Below, one piece after another: positions 12,446-24,144 of a stretch of DNA of 64,000 bases. Within the stretch, counting starts at the first letter, position 1, and every line of letters starts with the position of its first letter. The translations under genes were made by a program, and so were the position numbers. Below the pieces are notes generated by a model. That model was not told the DNA's origin. It saw nothing but the letters and a program-made list of their open reading frames with translations, and ran no database searches. Source of the stretch: Rugalucina vietnamica (Eukaryota > Mollusca > Bivalvia > Lucinida > Lucinidae); NCBI GenBank assembly GCA_964017185.1, contig OZ024880.1:47567071-47631070 (forward strand), read 5' to 3'.

Positions 12446-12489
12446 GTGTGGCATTGGATTTTCGAAAGCCTCCGGGAGAACGTGCCAGG
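12446..12489 (+). pseudogene. Relic half-exon of EGF type C
   Basis: Reads C-G-I-G-F-S-K-A-S-G-R-T-C-Q followed by G/GTAATG, a copy of the last third of exon C with its donor. The same relic at 36663-36704 in block 2 has a stop (TGA). Not a usable EGF: no acceptor and only part of the module. Confidence 0.7.
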
Positions 12490-13111
12490 GTAATGGTGTT
12501 TCTATCCAATTTATTTTTCTTTTGCTTAATTTATTTTTAGAGGTTTATTAAGTCTGTAAGATGGTTTTACATCTGTCGCTCTATTTTATCTTTTGGAAAT
12601 TTACCCTTTAAAATCTTGAAACATCAGTTGCTCTATTCTGTTGCCTCAATATGAGTTAATTAGGACCCATTGAAGATATAAAGGACCAATGACCCTTTCC
12701 TGTAAAATATGCCCTGTTTTCGAAAGCCCGAAAACCGTTTTAAAGCAATTTCTACTACAACTTTTCAATGAGAAAGGTAGTATGATGTCTTAAGAACGGA
12801 TAAATGCATGAAGCATTCCTTCACATACTGTAGAAATGGCTAGCGAAGCGGAGGTAGGGTTCTATAATTTGAAAATATAAACTGGAATAAAAATCATTTT
12901 TGTTGCATGTCTGTATTCACTTCCTCCATTGTGGTGATTGTTAATCATGTAGGTCAATGTCAAGGGTCTTAGACACCCTAAAATTCATCTCAAAAGCTTG
13001 ATGCTTAATCAGCGACATTATTTTCATTAATTATTCTGGGAGTTACCTGTATATCATTGCTAACAATGACAAGTATTGAGCAAAGTCATGAGAAAATCTG
13101 CAAACATTTTT

Positions 13112-13362
13112 TTTATTCTGTTTAATGTCCCTTTCAAGATTATTTCAGCTCATATGAGACGGGGCCAATCAGTAGGTGGGGCGAAAATTGGAGAACCTCG
13201 AGAAGAATCACCTGACACACCCACAAACAGAACCTGGCTTAACTCACACGTGGGCAGAGCGGAACTCGAACCCGCACTAGACACAGCGGTGAGATGATCG
13301 AATGGTTAAGTGCGATAATGAAATATCAGCGCTCTTAACCACTCGGCCACGGGGGCCGCCAA
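13112..13362 (-). mobile_element. tRNA-derived SINE
   Basis: On the - strand the head reads gcggcccccgtggccgagtg (box A region), with box B gggttcgagttcc (13261-13273). The tail runs to 'cgtccctttcaagattattt'-like sequence. Same family as 30122-30369. The insert between the boxes is too long for a functional tRNA. Confidence 0.8.
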
Positions 13363-14640
13363 AAATCTGTAATTAGTTTCCAAACATGTAGAACATATAC
13401 CAAAGTTATGTAGTCAAAGAACATGACATAAATTCTTCACAAATCTGGGTTTTAAAACACAGAGGAAGCAAATTGTTATGCCATTTGGTCACTACCACAC
13501 AGGTGGTCTGTACTTTAAGCTTGGTACATGTATCTGCAAAACACATTTTTTCATGGATGCCTCAATTATTATAAGATTTTCGTAAACATGAAATGACACA
13601 AAAGAATTTATTTGCAAGTCTGGAATGAATGAATGCATGTATGCTACCACTCCCATTCGAATTAGATACATACGAAATCTAAATGCCTTCTGTTGTTAAA
13701 ATGTTCCTACAGTGATTACATATTTTTCAATGTTAAAACTATAGCATATACACCCGGTATACATGCACCCGTTTAGCTAGAACACGCACTGCTATCTTTT
13801 TCATAATACACATCAACGAAATGTATAGAGAAAAAAACTTCAGTGAAATAGTGTTGGTCTAAATGAGTAAAGACAAACCAAGATGATGCCACTTAAGTAT
13901 TTGACTAGATGCACAAACCTTAATTCCCTGTAAATCATGGATTAAGGAGTTTGATAAAGCAAATGCCTGAAGAAGTCAAAATCTTCATGTCATGATGCTG
14001 ACAACAAAATCCATTACACAATTTTCATACTGACAACTTTCCAATGTATAGTCTAAGTGCATTGAGGGACAAATGCCCCGTTATTTGTCTTTTAATCAAG
14101 ACTGATCTCTCCACATGTTGAATTAAGTCAGGTGCTTTGAAAGATTAGGGGGCGTGTATGTTTTAACTTGTATTGTAGTATAGACTGGTTCAAAAGTTTG
14201 TTCCATGAAATGTTATTTCTCTATTTTTTGAATAAATCAAAAATAAAAAAATGTTTAAAAATTGATTATTTTCCCGTATCGGATGAAAAAACTAGTACAT
14301 GTATGTCTCGCTTAATTGCCTTGATAGTAAAGAACCTAATTTCTACCATTCTCACTGTATTAAGTACTTAGAAATATTTTATATACATGTACATAGTTTT
14401 CGGGTTACATTTTTGACTCGGCAACATTGTTCCCCCTTCCCCCGAGTACCAACATGCAAAAGGATTTGTTGGTACTCGGGGGGATCAATGTTCAATAAAT
14501 AGTTTTCTGTTTTCCTATATGTTTAATACAAAAAGTAGCTGTTTTAGCCCAAAAATAAAGGTACACATGTATCGAAATGCGGACCAAGTCCAATATGCTA
14601 AAATATGGACTGACAGTGAACTAACGTGTGCTGGTTGAAG
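13363..14640. other. Intron sequence with one short palindrome
   Basis: AT-rich, no exon signature. The only structure is the inverted repeat ccccgagtaccaaca / tgttggtactcgggg at about 14438-14485. Confidence 0.5.
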
Positions 14641-14981
14641 CATTTTACTAACTTTACAACCGCGCTATTTATAGACGATATGCATCACGTGATCTGCCAA
14701 TCCGCCCTTCCAACCACGGCAGATAATCTTTAGTGTATTAAGGTACAATAGGACATAACAATGTGCACTACAAAATGTTAACAGCGTCAGCTAGAAGAAA
14801 ACTTTCCGCTGTTTTCCGCTGTTAGTGATTTTCTTTCCAGGATTATTTTCGCGGCGATTTGTTATTGCGAACTGAATAATTGGCCTATACAAGAAAAAAT
14901 GAAACTTTTCATGGCGATTTATTTCCTTGAATTTTTCGTAACAATAAAAGGTTTTCAGTATCCGTAATTGGTTTACTTCAG

Positions 14982-15245
14982 AATGTGATGACACGCACTA
15001 CGGTAACGACTGTTCTCAAACCTGTACATGTGCCGTCGGCAATGCAAAATCATGTAATAAGATCAATGGTACTTGTACGTGCAATGGAGGCTGGGAAGGC
15101 ACTAACTGTACAGACGATGTCGATGAGTGTACAGCTCTCACCAACCCATGCAACGACTCGCTCAAAACTTGCGATAATACCCAGGGATCGTTTCAGTGCA
15201 GTTGCATAGATGGATACAAAATCAATGCAGACTTAGAGTGTATCG
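14982..15245 (+). CDS. Double EGF exon, type D copy 1
   Basis: The acceptor is gtttacttcag and the donor atcg/gtaagtt, phase 1-1, 88 codons. The first module is CDDTHYGNDCSQTC ... GTCTCNGGWEGTNC. The second is a calcium-binding EGF, DVDECTALTNPC ... QGSFQCSCIDGY. The correct frame is not the one of the longest AUG-initiated reading frame here, which runs one frame off. The 3' end and donor are the seed of the minisatellite that follows (15222-15985). Paralogous to 24629 and 37590. Confidence 0.87.
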
Positions 15246-15985
15246 GTAAGTTAGGCTATAGAATCAACGCAGACTTTGAGTATATTGGTAAGTTAGGATA
15301 TTTTAGTAAGTAAGTAAGTAAGTGAGTAAGTTAGTAATTTTTTATTATAGTGACATACGCTAACCAAATTATATACATGTAATGACAAAATACATAAGCG
15401 CCCGACCCAATGGGTCTACAAGTGTATTGGTAAGTCAGTATACACTGTACAGAATCAATGCAAATTTTAAGCGGTAAGTTAGGATACAGAATCAATACAA
15501 ACTTTGAGTGCCTTGGTAAGTAAAGATACAGAATCAATGCAAACTTTGAGTGTATCGAAAAGTTAAGATACAGACTCAATGCAAACTTTGAGTGTAATGT
15601 TAAGTTAGGTGCAGAATCAATGCAAACTTTGAGTGTATTTGAAAGCTACGTACACACTCAATGCAAACTTTGCTTGTATCGGTAAGTTAGAAAACATAAT
15701 CAATGCATAATTTGAGTATATTTGTAAGTTAGGATAGAGAATCAATGCAAACGTTGAGTGTATTGGTAAGTTAGGATACAGAATCAATGCAAACTTTGAT
15801 TGTATTGATAAGTGAGGATACAGAACCAATGCAAACGTTGAGGGTATTTGTAAGTAAAGACACAGAATCAATGCAATCATTGAGTGTATTGGTAAGTAAG
15901 GATACAGAATGCATGCATTTAAAAGTGTATTGATAAACTAAGATATGGAATCATTGAGAACTTGGATTGTATTTGTAAGCTTCAT
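15222..15985. repeat. 42-base minisatellite derived from exon D 3' end and splice donor, array 1
   Basis: Units of the form AATCAATGCAAACTTTGAGT + GTATTGGTAAGTTAGGATAC start at the exon's own last bases. About 15 degenerate units, interrupted by a (GTAA)n and unrelated segment at 15305-15420. Many units keep a GGTAAGT donor-like word. Arrays 2 and 3 follow the other D exons. Confidence 0.85.
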
Positions 15986-16080
15986 GTTGTAGACAGCAAA
16001 ATTAAAGAGCCCTGCGCCACACAAATTTGAGAAGTAGATAACTTTTTGATCAAATTATCATTTGTTTCAATCCTTTTGTA

Positions 16081-16808
16081 CTCAATAAACCGAGTGGTGG
16101 GAAAAAAACTAAAATGACACTTAGGTGCTTATACCAAGAAAACATATCGTAAGCCGAGTGAGCAGTTATTCCCAAAATGGCGGCCACTCAGTTACCCGAA
16201 CTAAACTAAAATATGAAAACGTACATAAGGTTCAAACAGCACAAAAATTCGACCAAAACACAAAACAATCAGAACCATAACAGAAGTATCGCCTTGGAAA
16301 GATCAGCAATATAAAATTACTGGGGGTTACACCGGTTTTACAGGCGCCTAACTTCACCCTCATTTTCTGCAGTGGTTCACAATATTTAGTTAGTTGTTCG
16401 GTCCTCGCGGTGAATCTCTAACCAGTCAATAAATCATCAAGGACAAACGACAAAATCATGATATTCACCTTGATGAATCAAAATCGAGGACAACAGGTTC
16501 AGTAAGTTTCCCGACGATGGAGATCCCTGGACGCCGAATAACTTAATGAAACCCTGGGCAAAAGAAAAAGAAAAACAGTTGAACCCCGCTGTTTGAAACC
16601 CTGGGCAAAAGAAAAAAACACCAGTTGAACCCCGCTGGACCTAGCAACAGACAAGAAGCTCCCCCCTAAACCAACTAAAATGAATAGCTTTATGTCGGGG
16701 CCATCATAGAATCCGGCGACCGACCCACCGGCGTGCAAATAAAGAAGGCAGTATAGTAATAAACCATGAATTGGGTTAAAAAATAAGCATACGACTGTCG
16801 CAAATCCT
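16081..16808 (-). mobile_element. Penelope-like tail at the duplication junction
   Basis: Starts abruptly at 'aataaaccgagtggtgg', lacking the terminal 45 bases of the tail, directly after D-intron sequence. Ends in the RT C-terminal part. A 40-base piece around 16556-16612 ('tgaaaccctgggcaaaagaa') is duplicated. Confidence 0.8.
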
Positions 16809-17531
16809 GTTTTGTGTGTGTACCAAAAATTTAATATCAAAGGAACAGATATGAGATAGTGGATATGAAAGCTTGCATGTGATTTAATATTACAGGCAGA
16901 CCAGTTAGTTTTTAGCTCACCTGAGCCGAAGGCTCATAGGTGAGCTTATAGTATACCCATGCTCCGGCGTCCGTCCGTCCGTCGTCCGTCCGTCGTCCAC
17001 AATTTCAAAGATATTCTTCTCTGAAACCACTGGGTCGATTGTTCTCATATTACACATACAGCATCTATAGGTAGGGGGAAAGGATAATTGTATTTTTTTT
17101 TTGTTTTGATCGGATAAGAACTCTGGTTGCTTTGGCAACTTATGCTTCAATAGACTTATTATGGAAAAAAGTGAAAATTTCCAGTTTTTGCTCTCTTGTT
17201 GCAGATATTTGAATTTTGCTTTTGCAGAAATGTTTATTGAGAGGTCCTCTACTTTTCATGTGACTTGTGTCCTAATCCTTCATTTTGATTGGTTGCAGGG
17301 GCCCCATATAGGGCAATTTTTCGAAAAACATTCAAAAATCTTCTTCTCAGAAACTGTCAAGAGGATGCAGCCTGTAGTTTGTATACATATTCCTTACAGT
17401 AGCCTCTACATAATTTGTGTTTTTATTTCCAGACAGATAAGAAGTCTGGTTGCTATGGCAGCTTAAATTTTCCATAGACTTATAATGGGAAAATTAGAAA
17501 TTGACTATTTTTTGCGGTCCAAATGCATATA

Positions 17532-18131
17532 AAGGGTGTTAAGAAAGTTCGTTCCGCACAGAAATTGGTTTCCCGATGGCTTGACTTTAATGCTTCCAAA
17601 GTAAAAAGTGAATCACTAAACTTTTATTTGGATACATATGAAAAGATAAAACCAAAGAATTTTAAAATTGGACGCCTGATCATGAAGAAAATGACCATCA
17701 AACAGTGGCACCCATTTTAACCTTTGAACTTTCATACAAAAATGGGGGTATAGTAGAAAATATCTTGGCCTCGGTAAGGCCAATGCGTAAAAGTCTTCTA
17801 TAATTTAATAAATAAAGCCCAAATGGACCAGTTATTCATGATTCATAATAGTTTTTGGGATATTTTCAATTATAAAGCTGTAAAGAAGAATCAAATGTCA
17901 AAATGTTTACAATTTTTACAGAAAACTGAATCAATCCCGAATTTATGAAATATAGTATCCTTAGAAAATATACATATGTGAAGCAACATGATGTTAACCA
18001 GCATTCCAACTGCTATTTTGCATCTGAGAAAACAACAGTTTACTGGACAGTGCATCATTTAGTTACTTTTTGCCTATACAATGTTTTCAAATCATGCAGT
18101 AAACTGCGGAACGAACTTTCTTAACACCCTT
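17532..18131. mobile_element. MITE with perfect 28-base inverted ends and TA target site
   Basis: The ends read aaagggtgttaagaaagttc and its exact complement at 18105-18132, flanked by TA on both sides: a Tc1/mariner-type signature. The interior has no transposase, only a weak 66-codon reading frame that includes the end itself. Confidence 0.85.
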
Positions 18132-18759
18132 TATTTGAATTTTGTTTTTGTAGAAACGTTTATTGAGGAGTGTTCCATGTAAATTGTTACTTTTGTGCTA
18201 ATAAAAATTAAAACTGATATCCTTTAAAAGCAGTGAACACATTAATGAGAAAGGTGATGGGCCATACCGCGGTTTCGACTATTGAAGTCTCGTCAGTGAC
18301 CCTTTAGATTTGGCAACAAAGCCAAAGAGAATTACTGAAATTTTGCAACTTTCAACAGGGTAGTCGATACAAAGACTAGTATAATCTAAATGGAGTCAAA
18401 TATATTAAACATTGGTTAGAAAATGAATCTTAACCGATAATAAATCCTTAATTTTGATTGGTTGGTTGGGCCCCATACAGGGCAAAATTTAGAAAAACAT
18501 TCAAAATTCTTCTCCTCAGAAACTGTCACAGGGGTGAAGCCTGTACTTTGTATACATGTGCCTGACAGTAGCTTCTACATATTTTGTGTTTTTTATTCCA
18601 GTCGGATAAGCACTCTGGTTGCTATGGTAACTTTAAGTTACTATTTAATAATGGGAAAAGTGGAAACTAGCTATTTTATGAAAACTATTGCAGCCTGAGA
18701 TCTGAAAAGTGGTAGATGCAAACAACTAATGGATTAGATGAAGGTATATGAATAATTTG

Positions 18760-19327
18760 GCCCAGCGGGGTTCAGCTGGTGTTTTTCTTTTGCTCCGGAG
18801 TTAGTAAGCTATTTGGCGCCCAGGGATCTCCATCGTCGGGCAGCTTAGTCAATCTGTGAGTCCTCGTTTTTGATTCATCATAGAATTTATCGTGATTTGT
18901 TTGTCCATGCTGATTCATCGACTGGTTAAAGATTCACCACGAGAACGGAACAATTAACTAAATGTTGTGAACAACTACAGAAGCTGAGGGTGAGGTTAGG
19001 TACCTGTAAAACCGGTTTAAGCCCGCCAGAAATTTTATATTACTGATGGTTCTAAGTCGATACTTCTATGGTGGTTCTTTCGTTTTTTGTCTTGGTGTTT
19101 AATTTTTTGTGCTGTTGGCGCCTTATGTGTGTTTTTATAATTTAAGTTAAGATTAGGGAACTGAGTGGCCACCTATTGGGAATATAGCTGCTCATTCGGC
19201 TTACGAAATGTTTCCATGGTATAAGTACCTTATTGTTAGTTTGGATTTTTCCGCCTCGGTGTTTGGAGTGGGAATCATTTTCTGATTGCTCCTTTTCCTG
19301 ATCTTTGCCTATTTGTACCTTTCTATA
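18760..19327 (+). mobile_element. Penelope-like 3' tail
   Basis: From 'ttggcccagcggggttcagc' to 'gcctatttgtacctttc'. No RT sequence. Nested in the GCTCACC repeat. Confidence 0.85.
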
Positions 19328-19429
19328 GAAAGTGGGAACCAATGTGTATATAAATAATCCAGGTCAAATGACCAACATGGCCGCCATGTCCATATATGTT
19401 AAAAACCCATAAAATATCTTCTTCTCCAG

Positions 19430-19719
19430 AACCCATCAGGAAAACATGTCCGTGCAGAGAATACCCCCTTGAACCCCACTTTTATATAGCAAAACTGGGG
19501 TATGGAGGGGTATACCTAATTTTCATATTTTTGCTCCAAAAAATAGATTGTAGGTACTCGTTTGAACCGCCTCGGCAAGGCGTTTCTAACGTGTACCAAC
19601 ATTCTCTGTTTTGAGCACAAATAAGAAAATTATCAAAATTTTTCCAGTAAAATTTTTCATTTGTACAAATGAATCCAAAAATATAATGTATATTGCACGG
19701 GCAAGTTTTCGTAATGCGG
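19430..19719 (+). mobile_element. Palindromic MITE, 'CATCAGGAAAACATGTCC' family
   Basis: The ends catcaggaaaacatgtccgt and gcacgggcaagttttcgtaatg are inverted repeats. The centre is a second palindrome (ggtactcgtttgaaccgcct / aggcgtttctaacgtgtacc). Other copies: 25477-25672, 29397-29680, 38240-38466, 39440-39694, 57135-57275. Confidence 0.78.
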
Positions 19720-20477
19720 TGAACCGATTTCAACGAAACTTTGCATGAAGTATTGATTACACAAGTACTACAATGTATATATAAATCATGACCCTGTGGT
19801 GACCCTGGCTTATTTTATGGCAAGGTCAACACAGGTCGACAATGCATTTGAATGGGGAAAACTTAAAATGGCATTTAAAGTGAAAGTCTTGCAGGAAATG
19901 AGCAGTAGGACTGAATATCAATGATTCTGAAAAAAAAATATACCCAAGGGGCGCATCTGCTTTTAAAATGTTATTTGAAGGGGAAAACCAGCAGGAAATT
20001 GGCAAATGGACAGAATATTGATTATTCTGAAAAAGAAAATGGCCCAAGGGCTTCATCTGCCCCTGCACTGGGGTTAAATACCATAATATTCAAATATGTT
20101 TATTGGTATATGAAGCAGATCTCAGGTGAGCGTTTACAGGACCATTGGTCCTCTGGTTATAGAAATTTAATGGTTATGATATATTTTCACTGGATACATG
20201 TATATTTATCATTTGGGTTTGAAACTTCCTTATGATTGTTTTCTTCAATTTTGACTCCCCCTCTTTGCAAATGATTTCCTTGATATATGTAACTGGAACT
20301 TAGAATATAATACATATATTTAAATCCTCTTGGTTAAAGAAAACTGGTTGCATATATCAGTATAGAATCACAGAAAGCTGACTAACTGCAAAAAACATAC
20401 ATAACTTTTCACCTAAAGTTGAAAGAATATCTTCTATAACCCCAAACTGGTTCAGTATTCTTGGTGACAGATAAAGA

Positions 20478-21450
20478 AAGGTAAGGTAGGCAACGATCAG
20501 GAAAAGGCGCAATCAGTAAAAAAATTCCCACTCCAAAAACCGAGGCGGGAAAAAACCAAACTAACAATAAGGTACTTATATCAAAAAACATTTCGTAAGC
20601 CGAATGAGCAGCTATTTTCCCAATAGATGGCCGATTAGTTACCTAAACTTAACTAAAAATATGATGACATACATAGGGCGCCAACAGCACAAGAATTTTA
20701 AACACAAAGACATAAAACAATAAGAACCACCACAGAGGTATCGCCTTGGAACGATCAGTAATATAAACTCACTGGCGCGCTTAAACCTGTTTTACTGGAT
20801 CATGACCTCACCCTTAGTTTCTGCAGTGGTTCAAAACATTTAGTTAGTTGTTCGGTCCTGGTAGTGAATCTCTAACTAGTCAATGAATCAGCATGGACAA
20901 ACAAATAAATCATGATATATTCCATGATGAATCAAAAACGAGGACTCACAGATTGAGTAAGCTTTCCGACGATAGAGATCACTGGGCGCCCAATAACTTA
21001 CTTACTCCGGAGCAAAAGAAAAACATCAGTTGAACCCCGGTGGGCCAAGCAACAGACAAGAAGCTCCAGCCTAAACCAACTAAAATGAATAACTTTAGGT
21101 CGGGGCCATTATAGAGGCTGACGCCCGACCCGCCGGCGTGCAATTAAAGAAGACAGCATAGTTATCAACCGTGATTGGGTTAAAAACTAAGCATGCAGAC
21201 TGTCGCATAACATTTAAGCTACATCCTATACGTCTGTAACGCGTAATGATTTTTCTGAATTGAAAAAAAAAATCATTCCTTCCTATAAGCTTTTTAAACT
21301 TGTAAACCAAGTCACCATAAAATTCTGGTTCCGAAATGCCCTCGCGTAAAATTGTCGTTAGCCCAACATTAAATTTGGAAATGAGTTCATAATGTCTGCG
21401 TTAAAATTTAGAAAAGGTTGTTCGAAGTTTATGATACCGATAGCCTTGCT
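20478..21450 (-). mobile_element. Penelope-like element, tail plus RT C-terminus
   Basis: Tail 20478-21094, RT scrap 21095-21450 (antisense of ...FYGDMVYKFKKLIGRNDFFF... and RKIITRYRRIGCSLNVMRQS). Truncated at the 5' end; small lesions. Confidence 0.83.
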
Positions 21451-21712
21451 ATGAAGCAGCTTTATATCTGAAGTTATTGTTTACTGACATGATAAATTCA
21501 TAATCCTCCAAACATGTAGCCTTCTAAAATACTGACCTATCCGATTTTGGGATTGTAATAGTAATTGTGATTAGTATGATCATTGTGATTAGTACACCTT
21601 AAACATACACATTCCTGAGTTTTCAAGTCCTCTTCTTTATATAGTATTTTGTTGTATTCACAAGAGCCAGAATTTTAGTATGACCGGTTTTGTCTAACTC
21701 AATGCACTATTA

Positions 21713-22750
21713 AGAATAAAATATAAAAATTTGATTCTTTGGAAGCTGTAAAAACATTCAAAGGGAGAAAGTATGGACTATATTGCTCAATTTCGGGTAA
21801 TGAACCCTCATCAGTAGCCCTTTTATATCCGGCAACGAAAGCCAGACTTTTGTACTGTATTTTCGATAAATTTACACGAGAAGTCTAAATCAAAGACGTA
21901 TTCCAAAACGGGGTCAAATATTTTAAACATTTCTTAGAAAGGTACAAGTAGGCAAAGATCAGGAAAAGGCGCAATCAGAAAGAGATTCCCACTCCAAAAA
22001 CCGAGGTGGGAAAAAACCAAACTACAATCAGGCACTTATACCATGAAACATATCGTAAGCCGAATGAGCAGCTATTTTCCCAATAGGTGGTCACTCAGTT
22101 ACCTTAACTTAATTAAAATATGAAAACATACATAAGGCGCCAACAGCACAAAAAATTAAACACCAAGACATAAAACAAAAAGAACCACCACAGAAGTATT
22201 GCCTTGGAACGATCAGTAACACAAAGTTACTGGCGGGCTCAAACCAGTTTTACAGGATCCTTACCTCAACCTCAGCTTCTGCAGTGGCTTCTGAAGTATG
22301 TTTCTAAACGTGAGTGTTGGAACACTGAATATCTTTACTGATCTCAAAGGACCTAAATGAAAATATAATCTGCACTATGGATGATGTACGGGGAGACTTT
22401 TTAGGGCCGCCACACGGCACAACACCAGCTGCAGTAATAGCAAATAAAATATAAAAGTTTGATCCTTTGGAAGCAGTAAAAACATTCAAAGGGAGAAAGT
22501 ATGGACTATATTGCGCAATTTCGGGTAATGAACCCTCATCAGTAGCCCTTTTAAATCCGGCAACGAAAGCCAGACTTTTGTACTGTATTTTCGATAAATT
22601 TACACGGGAAGTCTAAATCAAAGACATATTCCAAAACGGGGTCATATATTTTAAATATTGCTCAGAAGTATGCTTCTAAACGTGAGTGTTAAAACACTGA
22701 ATATCTTTACTGATCTCAAAGGACCTAAATGAAAATAAAATCTGCATAAT
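21713..22750 (-). repeat. About 370-base tandem repeat, copy 3, split by a Penelope tail
   Basis: Unit halves 21713-21937 and 22288-22445 are separated by the Penelope tail 21938-22287; a second unit follows to about 22750. Corresponds to 8690-9137 in unit 1. Confidence 0.75.
21938..22287 (-). mobile_element. Penelope-like 3' tail inside a tandem repeat
   Basis: 'ggtacaagtaggcaaagatc' to 'ctgcagtggc'. It interrupts 'acattgctttgaagtatgtt' of the host repeat, which is intact at 8895. Confidence 0.83.
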
Positions 22751-23419
22751 AATATATAATCTGCATAATATAATAACTTTTGTATTCTCAAATGTGATTC
22801 ATTCAACACTATTCACAATAGAGATTAGTTAATATATAGTTTGATGTTCTGTTTTGACCACCTCGACTACTGTTGCATAGATAGAATCTCAAAGAAGTGA
22901 ATCAAAGCTCCTATTGTTATCTTTGCACACTTTTTTCTGGTAAATAATTCGGCCTTTCATGCTGTTGAACACATGGATTTGAAGCACTGTTATAACTTGT
23001 ACAGGAAAGTTTGAAAAAAAAAAATCAGGCTAGATAGAATAAGACATGCATTGTCTAAATCATAAGCAAATATGGTGGTCAACATGATAGATCATGATAC
23101 AGTTTTCAATTTGAATACTGAAAAATTTATCTATGGAGTCTGCTTTTTATCCTTTTTTTCAAGTTTTGAAAGAGCTCTACTTTTCAAAAAACGATATTCT
23201 TGATGTAAATTTTGGGTGAATACAAGAGTCCTTACATACAGACAAGTTCTAGATGGTGTTAGGAATAATGCATGTCTGGTCTTAAAGACAATTGGACATA
23301 ACAAACCTCCGTTTCGAGAAAGTAATCCTTTATGATTACGAGAAAATCACCTTATCACTAAATGACTCAATTGGTCCTTCCCGGTAGAGCGCCCATCTTA
23401 CGATATGAAAATAACTTAA

Positions 23420-24144
23420 GCCCCTATCTCACTGGGATGCGACAATCGGAGACTAGTTCGCGAATAGTTCGCGACTATTACGCGACAAAGATTAACGATA
23501 TAAACAAAACTTTCATGTTGCAGTCTCATTGAATAGACATTTATGCGACAAATTCGCGAATTTCGGTCTAATTTTGAAGATTTATCTCACGACTGTCGCG
23601 CGATAGTCGCGCGACTGTCGCACGACAGTCGCGCAACATTCGTGAGAGTGTCTCACGACTTTCCCGCGAATGTATCTTATTTTCATTTTAATTCGTGCGA
23701 CAGTCGAGCGACATTCGTGCGAGTGTCGCACGACATTCGTACGAATGTCGCTAAGTTTTATTTTCTCGCCAGATAGTCGCGAGTTTTTCGCATGTTGTCT
23801 CAAGACTGTCGCGCGACTGTCGTGCGACACTCGCACGACATTCGTACGAGTGTCGCGAAAATTTCGCATTGTAAATTCGCCAAAATTTCGCGGCAACAGG
23901 TTCGCGACATTCGCACGAACGTCGCACGACCGTCGCACGACAGTCGCGCGACAGTCTTGCGAAATATTTTGGGAAAAAAATTCGCATGCAATTTTTAAAC
24001 ATGTTTAAAACCTTCGCGACCAGTTCGCGACTAGTTCGCGACACGTGAAAATTCTCACGACACGCGCACGAATGTCGTGCGAAAGTGCCGCGAATAAATT
24101 CGCGTAACAGTCGCGAGGAATTCGCATGCCAGTGAGATACTAGC
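23420..24144. mobile_element. TTAA-flanked element made of iterated TCGCGCGAC words
   Basis: Inverted ends gcccctatctcactgggatg / catgccagtgagatactagc, flanked by TTAA (23416-23419 and 24145-24148), the target duplication of piggyBac-type transposons. The interior is a dense run of near-palindromic words such as gtcgcgcgactgtcgcacga. Open frames appear on both strands as a by-product. CG-rich against an AT-rich background. Confidence 0.8.

Larger units (their letters stand above)
16913..20150. mobile_element. 'GCTCACCTGAG...CTCAGGTGAGC' bivalve repeat, with nested insertions
   Basis: Begins with the hairpin gctcacctgagccgaaggct / cataggtgagc and a (GTCC)n run, ends atctcaggtgagcg...accattggtcc. 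The body recurs at 27978-29030 ('ttctctgaaacc', 'catgaccaagatggc'). It contains a MITE (17532-18131), a Penelope tail (18760-19327) and a palindromic MITE (19430-19719). Absent from unit 1 of the duplication (near 8390), so it inserted afterwards. Confidence 0.75.

Noticed and set aside
12071..12454. 127-codon - strand frame with a lysine run
   Set aside because: Antisense of EGF exon C plus the poly-T tract.
13330..13362. tRNA gene
   Set aside because: Box A and box B are present but the spacing is too large and no cloverleaf forms; the same sequence recurs at 30369 with a SINE tail.
14985..15209. AUG-initiated frame over exon D (also at 24506 and 37593)
   Set aside because: It is one frame off; the cysteine-rich EGF frame with correct splice phase is the real one.
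16499..16840. 113-codon - strand frame
   Set aside because: Lies in the noncoding Penelope tail and is not conserved as an open frame in sister tails.
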